From Bacteroidales bacterium (GTDB taxonomy: Bacteria > Bacteroidota > Bacteroidia > Bacteroidales > UBA932), in the NCBI GenBank assembly GCA_024695285.1, contig JAILIM010000022.1:1-14166 (forward strand): a stretch of 14,166 nt of DNA. The letters are read 5' to 3'. The position numbers were made by a program, and so were the translations under genes. Position 1 is the stretch's first letter. Every line of letters starts with the position of its first letter. Shown one piece after another: positions 1 through 5,640 of this stretch. The notes below the pieces were generated by a model. The model saw only the letters and a list, made by a program, of their open reading frames with translations. It searched no databases and was not told the DNA's origin.

Positions 1-19
1 TCTCTCTCAAGTAACATAC

Positions 20-136
20 TGCGGTGGTTAGTCAAACGCGGTGAGGATCCACCTCTTCCCATCCCGAACAGAGAAGTTAAGCTCACTAGCGCCGATGGTA
101 CTGCCCCACCAGGTGGGAGAGTAGGTAGCTGCCGCT
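20..136 (+). rRNA. rrf: 5S ribosomal RNA
   Basis: This is a complete 5S rRNA of the large ribosomal subunit. The conserved loop B/helix III core is present around 63-82 (CCCGAACAGAGAAGTTAAGC), followed by GCCGATGGTACTGC near 91-104 and the GGTGGGAGAGTAGGT block near 112-126. The terminal helix I can be drawn between 21-30 and 126-135, which sets the approximate ends. No 23S sequence is visible in the first 19 bases, so the rest of the rRNA operon lies upstream of the window. The exact ends are uncertain by a few bases. The 3' strand of helix I also has a perfect downstream complement (see the inverted repeat at 128-211). Confidence 0.96.
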
Positions 137-211
137 TTTCGGATTGCCCGACTGAAGAAATTCAGCCGGGCAATCTTCGTTTCGGCCCGGCCGAAACCGA
201 AAAGCGGCAGC
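128..211. repeat. 15-bp inverted repeat overlapping the 5S 3' end
   Basis: Bases 128-142 (GCTGCCGCTTTTCGG) are the perfect reverse complement of 197-211. The left arm covers the last eight bases of 5S helix I plus the first spacer bases. The right arm lies after the terminator hairpin. The enclosed segment holds the terminator stem (142-175) and a 7-bp hairpin with a 3-base loop (180-186 with 190-196). Just beyond it, 206-210 pair with 216-220. In the transcript the outer stem would compete with 5S helix I. The function is unknown. Confidence 0.7.
142..182 (+). terminator. Hairpin terminator after the rRNA operon
   Basis: A strong stem-loop starts 6 bases after the 5S. Bases 142-150 pair with 167-175, there is one A/C mismatch (151/166), then 152-156 pair with 161-165, closed by a GAAA tetraloop at 157-160. 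It is followed by TTCGTTTC, a moderate U-rich run. The position and shape suit an intrinsic terminator for the rRNA operon. The U tract is interrupted, so termination strength is inferred. Confidence 0.75.
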
Positions 212-240
212 AGAGCTGCCCTACAATCCCTCTGCACCCC

Positions 241-275
241 CAGGGGACGGGGGGCGTTCCCCCCGATACCCCCTG
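241..275. repeat. GC-rich hairpin
   Basis: Bases 248-254 (C followed by six G) pair perfectly with 259-265 around a CGTT loop. An outer stem pairs 241-246 (CAGGGG) with 270-275 (CCCCTG), separated from the inner stem by one base on the left and four on the right. That gives 13 G/C-dominated pairs in 35 bases. It could act as a terminator, a transcript-protecting structure or a repetitive-element remnant. No T run follows, so I do not call it an intrinsic terminator. Confidence 0.55.
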
Positions 276-322
276 ACCTGGACCTTCTTTTGATTAAAAT
301 CGCAGCTTGAGTTATTGATGAT

Positions 323-362
323 TAGAGGTTGTTGCCGCAAAACTGTGGCCGCCCATGGCCAC
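323..362. repeat. Dispersed repeat, partial copy 1
   Basis: These 40 bases match 10475-10514 at 36 of 40 positions, including an identical 18-base block GTGGCCGCCCATGGCCAC. The core forms a 6-bp hairpin (345-350 with 357-362) around GCCCAT. Copy 1 lacks the downstream arm that closes the large stem in copy 2: sequence after 362 diverges and no partner of the form GTTTTGCGG is present. It therefore looks truncated. It lies between convergent transcription units, as copy 2 does. Confidence 0.75.
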
Positions 363-372
363 CCCGAAGGGC

Positions 373-470
373 AAATGTAACATGTTGATAATGAGCGACA
401 ACTGATTCTCCTATGCGCCGTTTTCCTCATAGGAGATACAGTTGTTGCTAATAATGAGTGAGTTACATTT
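373..470. repeat. Long imperfect inverted repeat (43-bp arms)
   Basis: Arm 373-415 and arm 428-470 are complementary at 33 of 43 positions with no gaps, around a 12-base loop. The outer 9 bases (AAATGTAAC and GTTACATTT) and the inner 9 bases (TCTCCTATG and CATAGGAGA) match perfectly. A further perfect 7-base block (ACAACTG and CAGTTGT) lies between. Mismatches concentrate between the outer and central blocks. It ends 17 bases from the flavoprotein stop codon. It could be a degenerate miniature inverted-repeat element or a bidirectional transcription-end structure; I cannot decide. Confidence 0.65.
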
Positions 471-487
471 TACGGCTAAAAGGACTA

Positions 488-1696
488 TTAGATGCTGTCG
501 GCAACAGCGTGGGCGACGGTGTGGGCAGTGGTCCAGGCGGCTTGGAGATTGAAGCCGCCGGTGACGGCGTCGATGTCGAGGACTTCGCCGGCGAAATAGA
601 GCCCCGGGATGCGTCGCGCTTCCAGCGTATCGGGCCGCACCTCGCTGAACGCCACCCCGCCGCATGTCACGAACTCCTCCTTGAACCGGGCCCTGCCGGT
701 GATTTCGTAAGTATCTGCAATTAAGATATTTATCAGTTTTGCAAGACCTTTGCTGCCGAGCTCGGACCAGCGAGCGTCCGGTCTAATGCAGGCTCGTCCG
801 ACCAGCATCTTCCAGAGCCGTTCGCTCAATTCTGCGGGATGCGAATTGGAGACGGTCCTGCCGCTTCCCGACATATCCGTGAGCCGCTCCCGTACTTCCG
901 CCTCTGAAGCGTCCATCCAGTTTACCATCAACGTGCCGCGGTACTGGTTCTCAGCCAGATGGCGTGCGGCGTAGGAGGACAGGCGCAGCGTCGCAGGGCC
1001 GCTTACGCCCCAATCGGTCAGCAGCAGGGTGCCTTGAGAGCGGAAGCGCGTGCCGGTGAGCCCCAGGGTGACATTGTCCACGACCGTGCCCATCAGCGAG
1101 CGCAGCCCTTCGTCGGCGAGTTTCAGTGTGAACAGCGACGGCACGTCAGGTACGAGCTCGATGCCTGTGCCTGCAAGCAGCCGGGCAGTAGCGCCGCCGG
1201 TCGTAAGTACCACTGCATCAGGGTGAAAGGTGCCCTCTGACTTGCTTGCAGCATCAGAGAAGCGCACCGTCAAGTCGCTGTCCACGGCCGTGACTTTTCG
1301 TCCGCAGAAGAGCCTGACGCCGCCATCCCGCATCGCCCGCTCCAATGTGCGTACGATCTGCATGGCATCCTGGCTTGCCGGGAATACGCATCCATCCGGC
1401 TGCGTCACGAAACGCACACCCCGATCTCCGAACCAGCGCAGGCAGTCCTCAGGCCCGAACGAATGCAGCAGGCGCTTCATCAGCTTGTCCCCGCGAGGGT
1501 ACACATCGGCAAGCGAAGCCACCCATTCGAACGAATTGGTGATGTTGCATCTGCCGCCTCCCGTGACCGCCAGTTTCATCATCGGCCGCGCCGCAGCCTC
1601 GAACACGCTCACCCGGAGATCCGGCCTCAGCCGTGCCATTTCCGCCGCGCAGAAACACCCCGCAGCACCGGCTCCTATGACAACAATATCCTGCAT
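488..1696 (-). CDS. BaiN/HI0933-family FAD-dependent oxidoreductase (YhiN-like)
   Basis: A 402-residue cytoplasmic flavoprotein of the HI0933/YhiN/BaiN family, full length for the group. The N-terminal dinucleotide-binding motif is VVIGAGAAG (residues 5-13), with an acidic residue ending the second strand (VFE, near 33). The family signature TGGGRCNITNS lies at 45-55. The C-terminal FAD-closing motif PGLYFAGEVLDIDAVTGGFN is at about 364-383. Some family members are named after bile-acid 7-dehydroxylation (BaiN), but most have no proven substrate, so I give no symbol. The ATG at 1696 puts the glycine motif at the usual distance. A TATATTTG box lies only 4 bp upstream, suggesting a leaderless or near-leaderless transcript. 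The gene is divergent from glmS and convergent with the rRNA operon. Confidence 0.9.
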   Translation of the reverse strand: MQDIVVIGAGAAGCFCAAEMARLRPDLRVSVFEAAARPMMKLAVTGGGRCNITNSFEWVASLADVYPRGDKLMKRLLHSFGPEDCLRWFGDRGVRFVTQPDGCVFPASQDAMQIVRTLERAMRDGGVRLFCGRKVTAVDSDLTVRFSDAASKSEGTFHPDAVVLTTGGATARLLAGTGIELVPDVPSLFTLKLADEGLRSLMGTVVDNVTLGLTGTRFRSQGTLLLTDWGVSGPATLRLSSYAARHLAENQYRGTLMVNWMDASEAEVRERLTDMSGSGRTVSNSHPAELSERLWKMLVGRACIRPDARWSELGSKGLAKLINILIADTYEITGRARFKEEFVTCGGVAFSEVRPDTLEARRIPGLYFAGEVLDIDAVTGGFNLQAAWTTAHTVAHAVADSI

Positions 1697-1700
1697 ATGA

Positions 1701-1708
1701 CAAATATA
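1701..1708 (-). promoter_or_regulatory. -7 promoter box for the flavoprotein gene
   Basis: Read on the minus strand this is TATATTTG, a full match to the Bacteroidetes TAnnTTTG -7 consensus. It ends 4 bp before the ATG at 1696, so initiation would fall at or next to the start codon. I see no good TTG at the -33 distance; that position would overlap the glmS -7 box. Confidence 0.55.
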
Positions 1709-1721
1709 GGATTTTTTAGCT

Positions 1722-1729
1722 TATCTTTG
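1722..1729 (+). promoter_or_regulatory. -7 promoter box for glmS
   Basis: TATCTTTG matches the Bacteroidetes TAnnTTTG consensus and lies 23 bp before the glmS ATG, giving a predicted leader of about 20 bases. No clear TTG occurs about 20 bp upstream; that position overlaps the divergent gene's start codon and -7 box. The leader is far too short for a glmS ribozyme. Confidence 0.6.
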
Positions 1730-1752
1730 TAAATTATAAAATAAGTAAAACT

Positions 1753-3603
1753 ATGTGTGGTATTGTAGCATATCTGGGATATCGTGAAGCATATCCTATT
1801 TTGATTAAAGGCCTCCACAGGCTGGAGTACCGTGGGTACGATTCAGCAGGAGTCGCTGTCCTTAACGAAGAAGGCAAACTCAATATATACAAAGCAGTTG
1901 GCAAGGTGTCAAACCTCGAGCAGGCGGCCCAGGGGCACGATCGTTCAGGCACCATCGGCATAGCCCACACCCGCTGGGCAACGCACGGCGAGCCTAACGA
2001 GGCGAATGCCCACCCCCATCTCTCGCAGAGCGGCGACCTCACGATGGTCCACAACGGAATCATAGAGAATTCCGCTGTCCTGCGCGAGCAGCTCCATGCG
2101 CGAGGCTTCACCTTCAAGAGTGAAACCGACACGGAAGTTCTCCTCCAGCTCATCGAATACACCCAGCAGAAGCACGGAGTGGACCTGAGCGCAGCCGTGC
2201 GCATAGCGCTCCAGAAGGTAATCGGAGCCTATGCCATCGCGGTTATAGACCGCAAGGAGCCGGGAACGATAGTCGCGGCGCGCAAGAGCAGCCCGCTGGC
2301 CGTCGGGCTCGGGGAAGACAATTGTGAGTTCTTCATTGCCAGCGACGCATCCCCGATAGCCGGCTATACCAATAAGGTGGTGTATCTCAACGACGAAGAG
2401 GTCGTGACCTGCCACAGGGGAGAAGACCTGCATATAACCACGCTCAAGGCCGAAAAGGTCGATGTCCACGCAAAGGAGATCGACCTGGACGTGACCATGC
2501 TGGACAAGGGTGGCTTCGCCCATTTCATGCAGAAAGAGATATTCGACCAGCCTGCGGTCCTGCGCGACTGCATGCGCGGACGTCTCCTCACCGCCCACAA
2601 GCGCATAGTCCTCAGCGCGGTCACCGAACACCGCGAGGAACTGATCAACGCAAAACGCTATATCATGGTCAGTTGCGGCACCTCCTGGCACGCAGCCCTG
2701 ATCGGCAAGCAGCTCATAGAAATGTTCTGCCGCATTCCCGTGGAAGTGGCTTATGCCAGCGAGTTCCGCTACTGCGACCCCGTCGTCGGTCCCGGTGACG
2801 TGGTATTCGCCCTCTCCCAGAGCGGTGAGACAGCGGACACCCTTTCCGCCATACAGATGGCGAAGGAGAAGGGCGCTATGATCTTCGGCATCGTCAACGC
2901 CGTTGGAAGCAGCATCGCAAGGGCGTCGGACACAGGCACTTATATCCACGTCGGCCCCGAAATCGGCGTTGCCAGCACCAAGGCGTTCACCGGCCAGACA
3001 ACCGTTCTGGCCATGCTTGCCCTGGCAATAGGCCGCGAGAAGGGCACCGTCGACGAGAACACCTATTACGAAGCCATCGAGGAACTTCAGACCATACCGG
3101 ACAAGATAGCCTGTATCCTGAAGAAGGACGATGAAATAAAGGCACTCGTTTCCGAGTACGCCGACAAAAAGAACTTCCTTTACCTGGGAAGGGGCATGAA
3201 CTATCCAGTGGCCCTCGAAGGAGCTCTTAAGCTAAAGGAAATCAGTTATATACACGCGGAAGGCTACCCGGCAGCCGAGATGAAGCACGGGCCCATCGCC
3301 CTGGTGGACGAAGACATGCCCGTGGTGTTCCTTGCCACCCACCACAATCTTTACGAAAAGATACTCAGCAATATGCAGGAGGTCGTGGCGCGCAAGGGCC
3401 GTGTCCTTGCGATAGTGAGCGAGGGCGACACGGTAGTGAAGAATATCGCCGAGCATGTGATAGAAGTGCCGCACACCTCCAACTTCCTGTGCCCGCTTGT
3501 GTCGGTGATTCCGCTGCAGCTCCTGGCCTATCACATTGCCGTCTCCAAGGGCCTTGACGTGGATCAGCCGCGCAATCTTGCAAAAAGTGTAACTGTTGAA
3601 TAA
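1753..3603 (+). CDS. glmS: Glutamine--fructose-6-phosphate aminotransferase (isomerizing)
   Basis: This enzyme makes glucosamine-6-phosphate from fructose-6-phosphate and glutamine, the entry step to UDP-GlcNAc, peptidoglycan and LPS amino sugars, in the cytoplasm. At 616 residues it is close to E. coli GlmS (609). The class II glutamine amidotransferase domain starts MCGIVAYLG with Cys2 as nucleophile after Met removal, followed by HRLEYRGYDSAG. Two SIS domains follow, with SCGTSWHA at 307-314 and SQSGETADT at 355-363. The isomerase residues appear to be conserved: E496, H512 in AEMKHGP, and K611 in the C-terminal DQPRNLAKSVTVE, corresponding by alignment by eye to E. coli E488, H504 and K603. 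The ATG is fixed by the need for Cys2. The gene is followed 8 bp later by the DUF4954 gene, probably co-transcribed. Confidence 0.98.
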   Translation: MCGIVAYLGYREAYPILIKGLHRLEYRGYDSAGVAVLNEEGKLNIYKAVGKVSNLEQAAQGHDRSGTIGIAHTRWATHGEPNEANAHPHLSQSGDLTMVHNGIIENSAVLREQLHARGFTFKSETDTEVLLQLIEYTQQKHGVDLSAAVRIALQKVIGAYAIAVIDRKEPGTIVAARKSSPLAVGLGEDNCEFFIASDASPIAGYTNKVVYLNDEEVVTCHRGEDLHITTLKAEKVDVHAKEIDLDVTMLDKGGFAHFMQKEIFDQPAVLRDCMRGRLLTAHKRIVLSAVTEHREELINAKRYIMVSCGTSWHAALIGKQLIEMFCRIPVEVAYASEFRYCDPVVGPGDVVFALSQSGETADTLSAIQMAKEKGAMIFGIVNAVGSSIARASDTGTYIHVGPEIGVASTKAFTGQTTVLAMLALAIGREKGTVDENTYYEAIEELQTIPDKIACILKKDDEIKALVSEYADKKNFLYLGRGMNYPVALEGALKLKEISYIHAEGYPAAEMKHGPIALVDEDMPVVFLATHHNLYEKILSNMQEVVARKGRVLAIVSEGDTVVKNIAEHVIEVPHTSNFLCPLVSVIPLQLLAYHIAVSKGLDVDQPRNLAKSVTVE

Positions 3604-3611
3604 TCAGAGAG

Positions 3612-5600
3612 ATGAGAAAACTGAACGCACAAGAAATAGAAGCACTCTGCGGCAGGGGCTGCAGTGCGGAGAACTGGAATGATATCGAAGTCGCGGACGG
3701 TTTTGACGCCGCCTTCGTCAGTAATACCTCGTTCAGCGGCCGGATCAGCTTAGGCCGTTTTGAAAAATCTTTCGAACTGCCGGGCGGCATGCGTGTCCAT
3801 TCCGGCATCAGCGGGGCGAGCCTGCATAACGTTACCATAGCGGACAACTGCTGCATACGCGGAGTCCACGGTTACATTGCAAACTACGATATATCAGAAG
3901 ATTGCTTAATTGACAACGTAGGCGAAATCTACATCGACGGCGAATCCTGCTTCGGCAACGGCGTCAAGGTGTCGGTGCTTAATGAGACCGGCGGCAGGGA
4001 AGTGGTCATCCATGACGGCCTGTCCTCCCACGAAGCCTACATGATAGCCCTCTACCGCCACCGTCCGGCCTTCATCGAAAAGATGAACGCCGTCATCGAC
4101 GGATACGTGCGTACCTGCCGTTCTTCCCGCGGGCACATAGGACGGGGCGTCCGTATCACCGGCGTGTCCGGCATACGCAACGTGCGCATAGGTGACGCCT
4201 GCATAGTGGATGGCGCCCTGAGGCTCTCCGAAGGCTCCCTGAACGGCACTGCAGAGGCGCCCGTGGTCGTCGGCAAAGGTGTCATCTGCGAAGATTTCAT
4301 CATATCCGAAGGCAGCACGGTCACGGACGGTGTGATGCTCACCCGCTGCTTCGTGGGCCAGGCCTGCCGCTTCGGTCATGGCTATTCCGCCAGCGACTCC
4401 CTGTTCTTCTGCAACTGCCAGGGCGAAAACGGCGAGGCCTGCGCCATCTTTGCTGGCCCCTACACCGTCACGCACCACAAGAGCACGCTGCTGATTGCCG
4501 GCATGTTCTCATTCATGAACGCCGGCAGCGGCTCCAACCAGAGCAACCACATGTACAAACTGGGACCTATCCACCAGGGCGTGCTGGAACGCGGCGCGAA
4601 GACATCCTCCGACTCCTACATACTGTGGCCTGCCCGCGTGGGCGCGTTCTCCCTGGTCATGGGACGCCACGTAACACATTCCGACACCACCAACCTGCCG
4701 TTCTCATACCTGATTGAGAAAGGGGAGACCTCATACCTGGCCCCCGGCGTCAACCTGCGCAGCGTGGGCACTATACGCGACGCCCGCAAGTGGCCCAACC
4801 GCGACGCCAGGACCTGCTCCGACAAGCACGACATGATCAACTACAACCTGCTGTCACCGTTCACCATCCAGAAGATGATAAAGGGCCTGCAGACGCTTGA
4901 GAACCTGCGCTACGCCAGCGGCGAGCTGTCGGATGTATATTCATTCCACAGCGTCAAGATCACGAACCATTCGCTCAAGCGCGGCATGGAACTCTACCGC
5001 GTGGCCATCGACAAGTTCATGGGCAACTCCTTTATTTCCAGGCTCCAGGAAAGTGACGGAAGCTTCTCGCAACTGTCCGAAGCCCAGCTGCATGCCAAAC
5101 TCCGTCCCGACACTCCGATCGGTTCCGGAGAGTGGGTGGACATAAGCGGCCTGATAGCGCCCAAGTCCGAAATCGCTGCCCTGATGAACGGTATCGAAAG
5201 AGGTGACATCACCAGCCTTCAGGAAATCAGGGACGCCTTCAGGCAGATGGCCGACAATTACTACAGCTATGAGTGGACCTGGGCTTTCCAGCACATCCAG
5301 CAGCTGTACGGAATCAACCCGTCAAAGATGACGAAGGAAGAGGCCGTGAGCCTGATAGAGAGGTGGCGTGATGCCGTGGTGAAGCTGGACAACATGATAT
5401 TCGAGGACGCCAGGAAGGAATTCAACCTTGCATCCATGACCGGATTCGGCGCCGATGGCGACAAATCGCAGAAAGAGAGCGATTTCGAGCAGGTCAGGGG
5501 CGACTTCGAGTCCAATCCTTTCGTGCGTTCGGTGCTGGACCACATCTCCGCCAAGACTGAACTCGGCCAAAGAGCCATCGCAGCATTGAATTATCAGTAA
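3612..5600 (+). CDS. DUF4954 family protein (left-handed beta-helix type)
   Basis: A 662-residue protein that I recognise as the Bacteroidetes DUF4954 family; its biochemical function is unknown. Residues from about 30 to 390 are rich in short imperfect hexapeptide-like turns (for example VSGIRNVRIGDACIVDGA and VVVGKGVICEDFIISEGST), as in left-handed beta-helix sugar acyltransferases and GlmU C-terminal domains. The most conserved-looking stretch is about 285-375, with THHK at 287-290, an NQSNHMYKLGP block at 309-319 and RHVTHSDTTNLP shortly after, the kind of His/Asn/Lys cluster expected of an active site. The last 200 residues look alpha-helical. There is no signal peptide, so it is probably cytoplasmic. 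It starts 8 bp after glmS. A role in amino-sugar or nucleotide-sugar metabolism is inferred only from fold and neighbour. Confidence 0.85.
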   Translation: MRKLNAQEIEALCGRGCSAENWNDIEVADGFDAAFVSNTSFSGRISLGRFEKSFELPGGMRVHSGISGASLHNVTIADNCCIRGVHGYIANYDISEDCLIDNVGEIYIDGESCFGNGVKVSVLNETGGREVVIHDGLSSHEAYMIALYRHRPAFIEKMNAVIDGYVRTCRSSRGHIGRGVRITGVSGIRNVRIGDACIVDGALRLSEGSLNGTAEAPVVVGKGVICEDFIISEGSTVTDGVMLTRCFVGQACRFGHGYSASDSLFFCNCQGENGEACAIFAGPYTVTHHKSTLLIAGMFSFMNAGSGSNQSNHMYKLGPIHQGVLERGAKTSSDSYILWPARVGAFSLVMGRHVTHSDTTNLPFSYLIEKGETSYLAPGVNLRSVGTIRDARKWPNRDARTCSDKHDMINYNLLSPFTIQKMIKGLQTLENLRYASGELSDVYSFHSVKITNHSLKRGMELYRVAIDKFMGNSFISRLQESDGSFSQLSEAQLHAKLRPDTPIGSGEWVDISGLIAPKSEIAALMNGIERGDITSLQEIRDAFRQMADNYYSYEWTWAFQHIQQLYGINPSKMTKEEAVSLIERWRDAVVKLDNMIFEDARKEFNLASMTGFGADGDKSQKESDFEQVRGDFESNPFVRSVLDHISAKTELGQRAIAALNYQ

Positions 5601-5616
5601 ATTAGTTATATATTTG
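5585..5616 (+). promoter_or_regulatory. Bacteroidetes-type promoter for the EF-hand operon
   Basis: ATTG at 5585-5588 is followed, after exactly 20 bp, by TATATTTG at 5609-5616. Both spacing and sequence fit the Bacteroidetes -33 (TTG) and -7 (TAnnTTTG) elements. The -33 overlaps the last codons of the DUF4954 gene, and the predicted leader to the ATG at 5641 is about 20 bases. This suggests the downstream four genes can be transcribed separately from glmS-DUF4954. Confidence 0.7.
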
Positions 5617-5640
5617 TAAATAACACCAAAGCGAATCAAT

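Larger units (their letters stand above)
137..487. other. Gene-free, palindrome-rich intergenic region
   Basis: This stretch lies between the 5S rRNA (plus) and the 3' end of the flavoprotein gene (minus), so transcription converges on it. I see no credible gene here: the short open frames lack homology and run across palindromes. It holds the rRNA terminator, the 15-bp inverted repeat, a GC-rich hairpin at 241-275, a partial copy of a dispersed repeat at 323-362 and a long imperfect inverted repeat at 373-470. Bases 277-322 show nothing recognisable. Confidence 0.7.

Noticed and set aside
28..430. Short open frames across the 5S rRNA and the palindromic spacer
   Set aside because: They run through the rRNA, the terminator and repeats, and one shares a peptide-like string with the other repeat copy only because the DNA repeat is shared.
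1730..1752. A glmS ribozyme or riboswitch in the glmS leader
   Set aside because: The predicted leader is about 20 bases and the intergenic space only 56 bases, too short for the ribozyme, and no core sequence is present.
1945..2949. A 334-codon minus-strand frame inside glmS
   Set aside because: glmS on the plus strand is certain. The antisense frame has no family features.
3612..5600. Calling the DUF4954 gene glmU
   Set aside because: It lacks the N-terminal pyrophosphorylase signature and has a different architecture; only the beta-helix fold is shared.
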